A DNA stretch of 64,000 nt from Candidatus Saccharimonadota bacterium (GCA_017432025.1 JAFRJX010000002.1:1-64000); one strand, 5' to 3'. Positions 7,819 through 16,986 are shown, counted from the first letter of the stretch. Numbers and translations are program-made. Notes: generated by a model from the sequence alone, not told the origin.

Positions 7819-9369
7819 ATGAAAAAGGCAAAGACTTATCAGCAGGTGATCGGGGAAACGATTGAGCAGATGCGTCTAGAAAAAGGCTGGACGCAGGGTG
7901 ATTTGGCTGAAGCCGTAGGCTCGAGCCAGTCCGCGATTCATCGTATTGAAAAAGGGGGCCAAAACATTTCACTGGAAATGGTGAAAAAACTTTCGGAGGC
8001 ACTTGGCAACCAAATCCTCTCTATTAATGATTCGGTTTCGCAGAGTTTTCGCATCCGTGGCGGCAAAGAATTAAGTGGTGAAATTACGATTAATACATCG
8101 AAAAATGCAGCCGTTGGTTTGCTGTGTGCGGCACTTCTTAATTCCGGTAAAACGGTACTTCACCGCGTAGCGAGAATTGAAGAAGTCTTTAGAATTATTG
8201 AAGTATTAGAATCGATTGGCGTGAAATGCCATTGGCAAAATCGTCATCGTGATTTGGAGATTATATCACCACGCGAATTAAAACTGGACGAATTAGACAT
8301 TGAAGCAGCCAGAAAGACGCGTTCGATTATTATGTTCTTAGGCCCTCTCCTTCATCGTTACCAAAAATTCCAACTACCTTATGCTGGTGGTTGTTCGCTG
8401 GGTACGCGTACGATTGAACCACATTTACTTGCCTTAAAATCTTTTGGTCTCAAAGTCGATGCAACGAAGAACTCCGGTTTTTACGAAGTGGAGGTGAACC
8501 AGGAAACGCTCAACAAATACACCGATCGTTATATTGTGTTAACCGAGCGTGGTGACACGGTGACGGAAAACGTATTGATGGCAGCGGCACTTTCGCCAGG
8601 TAAGACGACGATTGTGGGTGCTTCGCCAAACTACATGGTGCAAGACGTCTGTTTCTTCCTTGAAAAACTTGGCGTGAAGGTTTCTGGCATTGGTACGACG
8701 ACGCTCGTAGTGCGTGGTCGCTCGAGAATTAATGATGATGTAGAATATAACGTTTCGGAAGATCCGATTGAAGCAATGAGCTTTATCGCGGTGGCGCTTG
8801 CGACGCATTCCGAGATTAAACTGATCCGTGCACCGATTGAATTCCTAGAGGTTGAGCTCGAAGTTCTCAAAAACATGAATGCGAAATTTGAGAAATCGCC
8901 GGAGTATTTGTCGGCAAATGGCAGGACAAGGTTAGTTGATCTTACGATTAAGAAATCCGAACTGGTGGCGCCGGTCGATAAGATTCATCCGATGCCATTC
9001 CCGGGGCTTAATATTGATAATCTACCATTCTTTTCGGTGATTGCCGCGATGGCGAAGGGCAGAACTTTGATTCACGACTGGGTATTTGAAAACCGTGCCG
9101 TTTACATTACAGAACTTTCGAATTTGAATGCGAAGGTGGAACTTCTCGATGCACACCGCGTATACATTGAAGGCCCGACTAACTGGCGTCCAGCTGAACT
9201 TGTGGCGCCACAGGCACTGCGTCCGGCTGTGGTGGTACTGATTGGTATGCTCGCAGCGCCAGGCACATCAATTCTTCGCAATGTTTATCCGATTAATCGT
9301 GGCTACCAAGACTTTGCCGTGAGACTTCGCCATTTAGGGGCTGACATTGTACCATTAACTGGTATATAA
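7819..9369 (+). CDS. murA: UDP-N-acetylglucosamine 1-carboxyvinyltransferase fused to an N-terminal XRE-type HTH
   Basis: 516 residues. Residues about 11-65 form a Cro/C1-type helix-turn-helix (WTQGDLAEAVGSSQSAIHRIEKG). From about residue 77 the protein is a complete EPSP-synthase-fold MurA of normal length. It contains the substrate lysine in SKNAA and the catalytic-loop cysteine C192 in AGGCSLGTR. MurA transfers enolpyruvyl from PEP to UDP-GlcNAc, the first committed step of peptidoglycan synthesis. The fused HTH suggests the enzyme could bind DNA, possibly its own promoter, but this is inference. The mRNA is probably leaderless. Confidence 0.92.
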   Translation: MKKAKTYQQVIGETIEQMRLEKGWTQGDLAEAVGSSQSAIHRIEKGGQNISLEMVKKLSEALGNQILSINDSVSQSFRIRGGKELSGEITINTSKNAAVGLLCAALLNSGKTVLHRVARIEEVFRIIEVLESIGVKCHWQNRHRDLEIISPRELKLDELDIEAARKTRSIIMFLGPLLHRYQKFQLPYAGGCSLGTRTIEPHLLALKSFGLKVDATKNSGFYEVEVNQETLNKYTDRYIVLTERGDTVTENVLMAAALSPGKTTIVGASPNYMVQDVCFFLEKLGVKVSGIGTTTLVVRGRSRINDDVEYNVSEDPIEAMSFIAVALATHSEIKLIRAPIEFLEVELEVLKNMNAKFEKSPEYLSANGRTRLVDLTIKKSELVAPVDKIHPMPFPGLNIDNLPFFSVIAAMAKGRTLIHDWVFENRAVYITELSNLNAKVELLDAHRVYIEGPTNWRPAELVAPQALRPAVVVLIGMLAAPGTSILRNVYPINRGYQDFAVRLRHLGADIVPLTGI

Positions 9370-9370
9370 T
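9365..9370 (+). promoter_or_regulatory. -10 box of the UvrD/PcrA-like helicase gene, inside the end of murA
   Basis: TGGTATATAAT places TATAAT at 9365-9370, overlapping the murA stop and 6 bases before the helicase ATG at 9377. Confidence 0.55.
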
Positions 9371-9376
9371 GAAACA

Positions 9377-11395
9377 ATGAATCCGATTTTTGAAGGTTTG
9401 AATGCAGCGCAAAAAGAGGCTGTAGAGACGCTCGATGGCCCGCTCCTGATTTTGGCGGGTGCTGGTTCGGGCAAGACGAAAACTTTGACGCATCGCATTG
9501 CGAATTTAATTGCGCATGGCGTGAAACCGTCCAATATTCTCGCGGTCACATTTACAAATAAAGCTGCAAAAGAAATGCGCGACCGGTTGTTTAGAATTCT
9601 GACGCCGGGAGTAGAAAAGGACGCCGAAGCGCCACGCTCGTTTATGCCGTATATGGGGACGTTCCACGGGATTTGCGTGAAGATTCTCCGCCAAGAAGCG
9701 GATGCGGCTGGGCTCGACAAAAATTTTGTGATTTATGATATGGATGACCAAATTTCGCTGGTTCGTCGCGTGATGAAGAATCTTAATTTAAATGATAATA
9801 AGGCACTGAAACCAAAGTCGATTCAAGGAATTATTTCGACTGAGAAAAACATGGGGAACGATCCGAGCGACTACGAAGCGAAGGCACTCTATCCGAATCA
9901 ACGCGACATCGCGAAGGTTTTTAAGAAATATGAAGAAGAAAAGAATAAAGCTGAGGCACTGGATTTTGACGACCTTCTAATTAAAACTTTGGAATTATTC
10001 TCGAAACATCTGGAAGTCCGGAAAAAATGGCAAGACAAGTTTAAATACATTTTGATTGACGAGTATCAGGATACGAACATGGTGCAGTATCATTTAGTGA
10101 AGTTACTCGTGAACGAAAAGAATAATATTGCAGTGGTGGGCGACGATTGGCAGTCGATTTATTCGTGGCGTGGTGCTGACTTTACGAATATTTTGCATTT
10201 CGAAAGAGATTTTCCGGGTGCGAAGGTAATTAAACTCGAACAGAATTATCGTTCGACCGGAAATATTCTCACAGCTTCACAAAAAGTGATTAATAAGAAT
10301 AAAACGCGGACCGAAAAGACTTTGTTTACAGAGGCGGGGAATGGCGAACCGGTAGATATCGAGTCGCTTCGTGATGAAGAAACGGAAGCGAGTTTTGTGG
10401 CGATGTCGATTTTGAGACTGCAGAAAGACTTTCCGGATTATTCAAGTTTTGCAGTTTTATATCGCACGAATGCACAGTCGTACACATTTGAAAAAGCCTT
10501 CATGAATCTCCATATCCCGTACAAGATTGTGGGCGGTGTGAGATTCTATGACCGTAAGGAGGTGAAGGATGCGCTCGCTATCTTAAGACTAATCGTGAAT
10601 GGTCGCGACAAAGTGAGTTTGGAACGCGTAGTCGAGAATGTGTTGTCCGGAATTGGCGAAGCATCGCTCGCGAAGATTTTAGTGGCGATGGATTCAATGC
10701 CGGAAAGCGTCGATCCGATGCGAAGCTTAGATTTGCCAGAAGTTTTGACGACCGCCAAAGCGAAGAATGCCTTAATGAGATTGGTGCGTTTTGTTCGTGA
10801 AACAGCCGTGGGGACGAACCCAAGCGAGATTATTAAAAAAGTCGTAGACTACTTTGATTTCCAGAAACTGACAGACGATGGCACGCCAAGCAGTGATGAA
10901 AGAATGAAAAACCTTGAAGTATTGTCTGGCAATGCCGAATCGTTTGAAAACTTGGAAGACTTTTTGGCAGAGGCAAGTTTGATGTCGTCGGCGGACGAAA
11001 GTGCCGGTAAAAACTCGGTGACTTTGATGACGCTTCATGCCGCAAAAGGCTTGGAATTCCCGGTGGTGTTTATTGTAGGAATGGAGGAAGGATTGTTCCC
11101 GAGTGCGAGGTGCATGGATGACGAGGCAGGACTGGAAGAGGAAAGACGTCTGGCGTATGTCGGCATGACTAGGGCGATGAAGAGATTATTCCTTACTTAT
11201 GCGCTATCTCGCTATTCGTTTGGGAGCCGGAACTATAATATGCCATCGAGATTTCTTACGGAACTTGGTTACAATCCGTATGGTTCGGCTGGATTTAAGG
11301 ACGAAGATGGCGACGGCTTTACGGATGATTTTAGTGACGATTTTGGCGGAGATAACTTTGATCCATTCCCAGAAGATTTGCCAGTTTACGAATAA
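9377..11395 (+). CDS. pcrA: UvrD/PcrA-family DNA helicase
   Basis: 672 residues. It is a 3'-5' SF1A helicase for repair and replication restart. All motifs are visible: Q-motif and Walker A (LNAAQKEAV, AGAGSGKT), Ia (TFTNKAAKEM), II (LIDEYQDT), III (GDDWQSIYSWRGAD), IV (LEQNYRST), V (TLHAAKGLEFPVVF) and VI (RLAYVGMTRA). The usual C-terminal region is replaced by a short, strongly acidic, Asp/Gly/Phe-rich tail over the last 30 residues. The exact subfamily (UvrD, PcrA or Rep) cannot be fixed by eye. Confidence 0.93.
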   Translation: MNPIFEGLNAAQKEAVETLDGPLLILAGAGSGKTKTLTHRIANLIAHGVKPSNILAVTFTNKAAKEMRDRLFRILTPGVEKDAEAPRSFMPYMGTFHGICVKILRQEADAAGLDKNFVIYDMDDQISLVRRVMKNLNLNDNKALKPKSIQGIISTEKNMGNDPSDYEAKALYPNQRDIAKVFKKYEEEKNKAEALDFDDLLIKTLELFSKHLEVRKKWQDKFKYILIDEYQDTNMVQYHLVKLLVNEKNNIAVVGDDWQSIYSWRGADFTNILHFERDFPGAKVIKLEQNYRSTGNILTASQKVINKNKTRTEKTLFTEAGNGEPVDIESLRDEETEASFVAMSILRLQKDFPDYSSFAVLYRTNAQSYTFEKAFMNLHIPYKIVGGVRFYDRKEVKDALAILRLIVNGRDKVSLERVVENVLSGIGEASLAKILVAMDSMPESVDPMRSLDLPEVLTTAKAKNALMRLVRFVRETAVGTNPSEIIKKVVDYFDFQKLTDDGTPSSDERMKNLEVLSGNAESFENLEDFLAEASLMSSADESAGKNSVTLMTLHAAKGLEFPVVFIVGMEEGLFPSARCMDDEAGLEEERRLAYVGMTRAMKRLFLTYALSRYSFGSRNYNMPSRFLTELGYNPYGSAGFKDEDGDGFTDDFSDDFGGDNFDPFPEDLPVYE

Positions 11396-11398
11396 TGG

Positions 11399-11404
11399 TA
11401 TAAT
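11399..11404 (+). promoter_or_regulatory. -10 box of rnhA (leaderless)
   Basis: ATGGTATAAT overlaps the stop of the helicase gene; TATAAT at 11399-11404 is 6 bases before the ATG at 11411. Confidence 0.6.
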
Positions 11405-11410
11405 AAACTC

Positions 11411-11839
11411 ATGAAGATTCTATGGACAGACGGAAGTGCATCACCGAACCCAGGGCCGGGTGGTTTTGCCGTGATTGAGCAAACAGAAGACGGAGCGAAA
11501 CCGGTGGCACTTGGTCGTGATAAAGACACCAGTAATATCAAGATGGAAGGTCAGGCCATGATTGCAGCGATTAAATACGCTGGTGATGAAGGTTGCGAAA
11601 TTCATTCCGATTCGGAATTCTGGATTAATGTGCTCACGAAGTGGGCGCCGACTTGGAAGGCAAATGGCTGGGTCAAGAAATCCGGACCAATTAAGAATTT
11701 AGAGCTTGTACAAGAATTATATGAATTATATACGACACATGATGTCAAAATCGTGTGGGTGCGCGGACATGTTGGCACTGAACTAAACGAGATGGCAGAC
11801 ATTTGGGCCAACAAGGCGCGTGAAGGCGCTGAAATCTGA
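11411..11839 (+). CDS. rnhA: Ribonuclease HI
   Basis: 142 residues, the usual length. It cleaves RNA in RNA-DNA hybrids. The four acidic catalytic residues are visible: D7 in TDGSAS, E46 in KMEGQA, D67 in HSDSE and D130 in NEMAD. The basic-protrusion region and VWVRGHVG near the end also fit. It has its own leaderless promoter but follows the helicase closely. A TATATT box for tyrS follows the stop. Confidence 0.94.
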   Translation: MKILWTDGSASPNPGPGGFAVIEQTEDGAKPVALGRDKDTSNIKMEGQAMIAAIKYAGDEGCEIHSDSEFWINVLTKWAPTWKANGWVKKSGPIKNLELVQELYELYTTHDVKIVWVRGHVGTELNEMADIWANKAREGAEI

Positions 11840-11880
11840 TAGAATCTAGCGTTTCTCTGAAATTATGATATATTATATAT

Positions 11881-13146
11881 ATGAAACTATCAGAGGAACT
11901 AATTTATCGTGGCTTTAAAGCCGAAACAACCATAGAAAATCCTGCGGACCTTGATTCCAGAGAGAATAAAAAGTTCTATTGGGGCGCGGATCCGTCGGCC
12001 GATTCACTTACGATTGGTAACCTAGCAGCCATCATGATGTGTGCTTGCTTTGTGCGTCATGGTTACGAACCATATCTTTTGGTTGGTGGTGCCACGGGGC
12101 AAATTGGTGACCCGAAGGATAACGGTGAGCGTGATCTGAAATCACTCGAAGAAATCGACCATAACAAGAAATGCATTCGCGAGCAAATTGAACGCGTGAT
12201 TAATGCTGGTGACGGCGATGCCAAAGACCATACCACGCCAGGTCTCAAAATGGTTGATAATTATGATTGGTTTAAAGATATCCACTATCTCGATTTCCTA
12301 CGTGAAGTTGGTAAGGCCTTCTCGATGACGCAGTTACTTGACCGCGAGTTCGTCCAGAACCGAATTGGTGAAGGTGGCTCAGGTATTTCTTATGCGGAAT
12401 TCTCATACTCTTTGATTCAGGGTTATGATTTCTTGTATCTATATCGTACTTACGGTGTGGCAATGCAACTTTGTGGGGTAGACCAATTTGGTAACTGTTC
12501 ATCTGGCATTCACCTCATTAAAAGACTTGAGAACGGTTCGGCCGACGTGTGGTCGACACCACTCGTAATTGACCCAGTGACCGGACGAAAATTCGGTAAG
12601 TCTGAGGGCAATGCCATTTGGCTCGCGGCTTCGGACAATGGTTCTGGTAATTACACTTCAATCTTTGATTTCTATCAATTCTGGCTAAATCAACCGGATG
12701 AATCTGTTGAATATTTGATTAAGATTTACACTCTTCTATCAAAAGAAGAAATTGAAGATGTCTTGAAGCGCCATAAAGAAGCGCCAGAAAAGCGTATCGC
12801 ACAAAAGGCCTTAGCGCGAGGTGTTACGGAAGTGGTGCATGGTAAAGACAATGCCGCCGCCGTTGAAAATCTCACGGCTGTGCTCTTTGATAAGAATACA
12901 GATTTTGCTGATTTTACGGCTGATGAGATTACCGAATTTGCAGCGTATCTTCCAGTAGTTTCAAAAGGAACAGCGTTAGTAGATGCACTTGTTAACACTG
13001 GTCTTGCCGAATCAAAGAAGAAGGCACGTGAGTTTATCACGGGCGGCGCAATTACGGTTAATGGTGTGAAGGTGACCGAAGAGATTGATCTTAATCAAAC
13101 AGCTATCGTGAAAAAAGGTAAGAATAAGTTCGTAATTGTAAAATGA
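11881..13146 (+). CDS. tyrS: Tyrosyl-tRNA synthetase
   Basis: 421 residues. A class I synthetase of the bacterial TyrRS type. The HIGH signature appears as LTIGNL, the substrate pocket has GGATGQIGDP, the KMSKS equivalent is KFGKSEGN, and an S4-like RNA-binding domain makes up the last 65 residues. A TATATT -10 box lies 6 bases upstream of the ATG. The stop overlaps the ATG of the next gene (ATGA at 13143-13146), so it heads an operon with the methyltransferase and rpmA. Confidence 0.95.
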   Translation: MKLSEELIYRGFKAETTIENPADLDSRENKKFYWGADPSADSLTIGNLAAIMMCACFVRHGYEPYLLVGGATGQIGDPKDNGERDLKSLEEIDHNKKCIREQIERVINAGDGDAKDHTTPGLKMVDNYDWFKDIHYLDFLREVGKAFSMTQLLDREFVQNRIGEGGSGISYAEFSYSLIQGYDFLYLYRTYGVAMQLCGVDQFGNCSSGIHLIKRLENGSADVWSTPLVIDPVTGRKFGKSEGNAIWLAASDNGSGNYTSIFDFYQFWLNQPDESVEYLIKIYTLLSKEEIEDVLKRHKEAPEKRIAQKALARGVTEVVHGKDNAAAVENLTAVLFDKNTDFADFTADEITEFAAYLPVVSKGTALVDALVNTGLAESKKKAREFITGGAITVNGVKVTEEIDLNQTAIVKKGKNKFVIVK

Positions 13147-14294
13147 AATATTTAGCGGTTTTAGGTCGTCAACCGGAAATATCTGTCGCGGAACTCGAAG
13201 CGCTTTTTGGTGAAGTGAAACAAATTACGGGGAAGCTCGCAGTTTTTTACGCGGATAAAAAACCAGAAATTGATCGGCTAGGCGGAAGTTTGAAACTTGC
13301 TGAATTAATTGATGCTAAACCACTGGATTATTTGAGGGAACTAGCTGAAGGGAAGATTACGCTCGGCGTGTCCGATTTTTCGCGCGGGGCATCTAAGAAA
13401 ACCGCGACGATTGAATCGCTGAAACTAAAAAAGATTTTGGTAAGGCATGGTCGCTCGGTGCGGGTGGTTGAGAATAAAGATGCCGTAATTTCGACGGCGA
13501 CTTCGCTCCATAATGGTCTTTCTGGTAAAAATGAACGTAAAGTTGAACTCATCAAAGTGAACGATGAGTGGTACAAAGTGATTGGTGTGCAAGACATTGA
13601 TGCTTACACGAAGCGCGACCAGGCGCGTCCAGCAAGAGATGCAAAAGTTGGGATGCTCCCACCAAAACTCGCCCAGATTTTGATTAATCTTTGTGGCGAT
13701 TTGCCGGCTGGTTCGAGAGTACTAGATCCGTTTTGTGGAACTGGTGTAGTTCTACAAGAGGCATTGCTGATGGGATATCAGGCGTATGGGACCGATATTA
13801 ATGAACGGATGGTTGAATACACCGAAAAGAATCTTGAATGGCTCGTAAAATCTGAAAAAGCTTCCCTTCGGACACACTCAAGGCCGTTCGGCCAAGCTTA
13901 TGGTCCTCAGGAAAGGCTTTTTCAGATTTCGCAAGGAGATGCGACTTCTTTTCAGTGGGAGCAGCCGATTGATGCTGTGGCATGCGAAGGTTATCTCGGA
14001 AAGCCGATGTCGGCGGTGCCGGCGGAGATTAAGCTAAAAACCGAAAAGCAAGAATGCAAGGCAATTATGGTGGGATTCTTGAAGAATCTCGCTTCACAGA
14101 TTAAATCCGGGACGTCAGTGGTGGTGGCGATGCCGGCTTGGCTTAGGGAAGACGGCTCGTATTCAAGGTTAGAAATCCTTGACGAAATTACTGATATGGG
14201 GTATAATGTTTACAATAAATCTCGCGAGGGGCTTCTTTATCATCGAGAGGGGCAGATTGTTGCGAGAGATTTAATAATATTAAGGAAAGATTAA
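13143..14294 (+). CDS. Trm11/TrmG10-like RNA methyltransferase with an in-frame palindromic insertion
   Basis: 383 residues. The N-terminal half resembles the THUMP-containing region of tRNA guanine-N2 methyltransferases. The C-terminal half is a Rossmann methyltransferase with the SAM-binding LDPFCGTGVVLQEAL and acidic GTDIN. The usual DPPY catalytic motif is replaced by CEGYLG, so chemistry and target are uncertain. Between motif II and the QGDA strand, residues 236-263 are encoded by an 82-base near-perfect palindrome, giving a basic Ser/Arg/Gly-rich loop absent from relatives I know. The reading frame stays open through it. Translationally coupled to tyrS and immediately followed by rpmA. 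Confidence 0.82.
   Translation: MKYLAVLGRQPEISVAELEALFGEVKQITGKLAVFYADKKPEIDRLGGSLKLAELIDAKPLDYLRELAEGKITLGVSDFSRGASKKTATIESLKLKKILVRHGRSVRVVENKDAVISTATSLHNGLSGKNERKVELIKVNDEWYKVIGVQDIDAYTKRDQARPARDAKVGMLPPKLAQILINLCGDLPAGSRVLDPFCGTGVVLQEALLMGYQAYGTDINERMVEYTEKNLEWLVKSEKASLRTHSRPFGQAYGPQERLFQISQGDATSFQWEQPIDAVACEGYLGKPMSAVPAEIKLKTEKQECKAIMVGFLKNLASQIKSGTSVVVAMPAWLREDGSYSRLEILDEITDMGYNVYNKSREGLLYHREGQIVARDLIILRKD
13848..13929. repeat. Palindromic element inserted in frame within the methyltransferase gene
   Basis: A 14-bp perfect inverted repeat (AAATCTGAAAAAGC at 13848-13861 and its complement at 13916-13929) brackets 54 bases. These are themselves largely self-complementary around a central GGCC-GTTC-GGCC hairpin at 13882-13893. 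The whole unit folds as one long imperfect hairpin in DNA or mRNA. Its position in a surface-loop region of an otherwise intact gene is reminiscent of Rickettsia palindromic elements. No second copy was noticed by eye in this window. Confidence 0.7.
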
Positions 14295-14567
14295 ATGTCA
14301 CACGTAAAAGCTGGCGGTACCGCCAAGAACGTCCATAACAATGCTGGCCAGCGCCTCGGCGTCAAGCGCTTTGGTGGCCAAAAAGTTAAAAATGGCGAAG
14401 TAATTGTTCGCCAAACTGGTGCTACTAAACTTGCAGGCCCTGGTACCTACATGTCACGCAACTTTACTATTCATGCTGCGAAAGATGGTGTAGTTACATT
14501 TGTTAAGACTAAGAAAACTCATTTCTCTGGCAAATCGTTGCCAAGGATTCGCGTAGAAGTTCGCTAA
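14295..14567 (+). CDS. rpmA: 50S ribosomal protein L27
   Basis: 90 residues. The N-terminal KAGGTAKN reaches towards the peptidyl-transferase centre in known ribosomes; RLGVKRFGGQKV and the rest match L27. The ATG directly follows the stop of the methyltransferase gene. The usual partner gene rplU (L21) is not adjacent in this window. A strong terminator follows. Confidence 0.96.
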   Translation: MSHVKAGGTAKNVHNNAGQRLGVKRFGGQKVKNGEVIVRQTGATKLAGPGTYMSRNFTIHAAKDGVVTFVKTKKTHFSGKSLPRIRVEVR

Positions 14568-14572
14568 AAAAC

Positions 14573-14595
14573 AGCCCCAAACGGGGCTCTTTTTT
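14573..14595 (+). terminator. Rho-independent terminator after rpmA
   Basis: AGCCCC, loop AAAC, GGGGCT, then CTTTTTT. It ends the tyrS-methyltransferase-rpmA operon. Confidence 0.85.
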
Positions 14596-14599
14596 ATGG

Positions 14600-14605
14600 T
14601 ATAAT
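14600..14605 (+). promoter_or_regulatory. -10 box of the flippase-like gene and exonuclease VII operon (leaderless)
   Basis: TATGGTATAAT lies right behind the rpmA terminator; TATAAT is 6 bases before the ATG at 14612. Confidence 0.6.
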
Positions 14606-14611
14606 GTTCTT

Positions 14612-15682
14612 ATGGTAAAAAAGCGCTTTGGCATTTCTTTTCGGACCATTTTGTCTGTCGGTACAGTGATACTGGTTGGTTATGTGATTCATCAAAACTG
14701 GCCAGATATGGTGGAGACTTTCCATCATTTAAGCGACACAAATATCCCGGTGCTTTTGCTTCTGATTCCAGAGCAATTATTTATGTATTTTGCTTGTGGG
14801 CAGATCTTTTTCTCATATCTAAAAAATAGCAAGGAAGTGAAAGAGTTTTCAAGAAAAGAAATTCTCACGATTTCGACGGAACTTAATTTCGTGAATCACG
14901 CTGTGCCGGCCGGTGGCCTTGGGGGCCTCGCTTATCTTACTTATCGCCTCCGTCCATACAATGTGACGGCAGGGCAATCTGGATTCCTTTATATTTTCCG
15001 TTATGCGGTGACGACGGTGATTAATTATTTTCAGGCACTTATCGCGATTGTTGTGCTGTTATGTCTCAATCTGATTCTGGGCGAAGCGATGTGGGTGATT
15101 CCGGTAGCGCTCATCATGAATTTTGGTGTGTTTATCGGACTTTCGCTGATTGTTTATATTGCAAGTAGCAAGAAGCGTATCGAATTCTTTACTTTGAAAG
15201 CGACCAGGTTTATTAATGCCGTAATTAAGATTTTGACTTTCGGCCATAAAAAGAAGGCGATTAAAGAAGATAAAATTAAGCATTATTTTGACGACATCCA
15301 CGAAAGCGTGATGATTGCAAAAGCAAATAAAAAGTATTTGAAGTATCCGCTGTATTGGGGGTTTGTTTATAGCTTCTTCGAAGTGGCGACTTATTGGATT
15401 GTGGCGATTTCGCTTGGTCGTCCAGAATTGCTACCATTTATTCTAGTCGGCGAAGCGATTGGCTCGGTATTTGACGGAATCGTGCCTTATGGTCTATATG
15501 AGCTTGGTATGGCGGGTGTGATGATTGCACTTGGCGTAGATTTCCCGACGGCAACAATTGTGACGGTAATGACACGCGTACTCACGTTAATTCTTACGAT
15601 TGCCACCGGGACACTTCCGTATTATAAAGTGATTAGAGGAAAAGAACATGACGATAAATCCACTGAAAACAGCAAAAGCTGA
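14612..15682 (+). CDS. Flippase-like integral membrane protein (lysylphosphatidylglycerol synthase TM-region / UPF0104 family)
   Basis: 356 residues with about eight hydrophobic segments. The overall pattern, including an NHAVPAGGLGGLAYLTYRLR stretch and a C-terminal GEAIGSVFDGIVPYGLYELG stretch, matches the AglD2/MprF N-terminal family of lipid flippase-like proteins. It has no MprF aminoacyltransferase domain, so it probably moves or handles a lipid or lipid-linked sugar. A basic cytoplasmic loop lies around residue 200. Its end overlaps the xseA start by 35 bases, which couples the two genes though their functions appear unrelated. Confidence 0.8.
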   Translation: MVKKRFGISFRTILSVGTVILVGYVIHQNWPDMVETFHHLSDTNIPVLLLLIPEQLFMYFACGQIFFSYLKNSKEVKEFSRKEILTISTELNFVNHAVPAGGLGGLAYLTYRLRPYNVTAGQSGFLYIFRYAVTTVINYFQALIAIVVLLCLNLILGEAMWVIPVALIMNFGVFIGLSLIVYIASSKKRIEFFTLKATRFINAVIKILTFGHKKKAIKEDKIKHYFDDIHESVMIAKANKKYLKYPLYWGFVYSFFEVATYWIVAISLGRPELLPFILVGEAIGSVFDGIVPYGLYELGMAGVMIALGVDFPTATIVTVMTRVLTLILTIATGTLPYYKVIRGKEHDDKSTENSKS

Positions 15683-16799
15683 TATTCCAATCCCGGGCGA
15701 GCCACCTAGGTTTACGCCGTCTACATTAATTGCGGCAATGAATCAGACTTTGGAATATGCCTACGAAGGTGCTTTACTCGTGGGTGAGGTAGCGAGCTAT
15801 AAAGTGAATCAAGGTAAATGGGTATTCTTTGATCTGAAGGATGAGGAATCAAGCATCTCTTGTTTTATGTCGATTTACCAGCTCCGCGTGCCACTTGAGG
15901 ATGGCATGAAAATCGTAGTGCGAGGTGTGCCAAGGGTCACGAAGTGGGGGAAGTTCTCGTTTACGGTTTCGGCGATTAAGCCGGTCGGTGATGGTAGTAT
16001 CAAGAAGGCCTTTGAGTTATTAAAGAAGAAATTGTCGGATGAAGGTTTGTTTGCGCCAGAGAAAAAGCGCGAACTGCCAAAAGATCTCACGAAACTTGGC
16101 GTGATTTCGAGCACGGGCGCGGCTGGTTACGCGGATTTCGTGAAGATTTTGAACGCCAGGTGGGGTGGTATTCATGTGCAGGTGGCGCACACGCAGGTGC
16201 AGGGAATGGATGCGCCGGATCAAATCATTCGGGCGCTCAAATATTTCAATGAACGGTCGGAAGTGCAAGTAATTGCAATCTTGCGTGGTGGTGGCTCGGC
16301 TGATGATTTGTCTTGCTTTAACGACGAGGAATTAGTGCGTGCAATTGCGGCTTCGAAGATTCCGGTGATTACGGGAATTGGACACGAAGTCGATGAAAGT
16401 CTAGCGGACCTTGCGGCTGATGTGCGAGCTTCAACGCCATCAAATGCAGCCGAGATGCTGACGCCAGACCGAGAAGCAGTCGGCTATACGGTAGATATGT
16501 CCGTATCGCGAGCCGAATCGATTATTTATAACAAGATTGATGCGGCGCTTGAGAGAGTAGATCAGCCATTTGATAATATTCGTAGATTCATTAAGCAAAA
16601 AATCGATTTTTATCATAATATGTTGTTCCAGAAAGTGAAGATTCTGGAGGCCTTGAATCCGGAAAAGGTCCTCCGACAAGGCTATGCGATATTATCCGGT
16701 AAAGTTTCGCCAGGGAGTGTTGTAAATATTACAACATTTGATAAAGAGATAATGGCTGAAATAAAGGAGATACATGAGCGAAAAAATGTCACTAAATAA
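15648..16799 (+). CDS. xseA: Exodeoxyribonuclease VII large subunit
   Basis: 383 residues, a little shorter than usual. With XseB it degrades single-stranded DNA from both ends. An N-terminal OB-fold (VGEVASYKVNQGKWVFFDLKD) is followed by the catalytic domain with GVISSTGAAGYADF, ILRGGGSADDLSCFN and GIGHEVDESLAD, and ends in a coiled region. It starts inside the previous gene and overlaps xseB by 26 bases. Confidence 0.93.
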   Translation: MTINPLKTAKADIPIPGEPPRFTPSTLIAAMNQTLEYAYEGALLVGEVASYKVNQGKWVFFDLKDEESSISCFMSIYQLRVPLEDGMKIVVRGVPRVTKWGKFSFTVSAIKPVGDGSIKKAFELLKKKLSDEGLFAPEKKRELPKDLTKLGVISSTGAAGYADFVKILNARWGGIHVQVAHTQVQGMDAPDQIIRALKYFNERSEVQVIAILRGGGSADDLSCFNDEELVRAIAASKIPVITGIGHEVDESLADLAADVRASTPSNAAEMLTPDREAVGYTVDMSVSRAESIIYNKIDAALERVDQPFDNIRRFIKQKIDFYHNMLFQKVKILEALNPEKVLRQGYAILSGKVSPGSVVNITTFDKEIMAEIKEIHERKNVTK

Positions 16800-16971
16800 G
16801 AAGATGGAAGAACTCGACAAGAAGACGAGTTGGTTCTATTCCGATGATTTTAAACTAGAGGAGTCGGCAGAACGCTACAAGGATGCAATGGCGCTTGCAA
16901 ACGATATTAAAAAAGATTTAAATGAATTAAAGAACGAAATCGAAGTTTTGTCTGAAGATTTTAGTAAATAA
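16774..16971 (+). CDS. xseB: Exodeoxyribonuclease VII small subunit
   Basis: 65 residues, all helical, with the typical LEESAERYKDAMALANDIKK region. AAGGAG lies just upstream of the ATG at 16774; an alternative start at 16786 is possible. It overlaps xseA, consistent with complex formation at a fixed ratio. Confidence 0.88.
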   Translation: MSEKMSLNKKMEELDKKTSWFYSDDFKLEESAERYKDAMALANDIKKDLNELKNEIEVLSEDFSK

Positions 16972-16974
16972 TGG

Positions 16975-16980
16975 TATAAT
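16975..16980 (+). promoter_or_regulatory. -10 box of the 257-residue membrane protein gene (leaderless)
   Basis: ATGGTATAAT overlaps the last codon of xseB; TATAAT is 6 bases before the ATG at 16987. Confidence 0.6.
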
Positions 16981-16986
16981 AAACTT

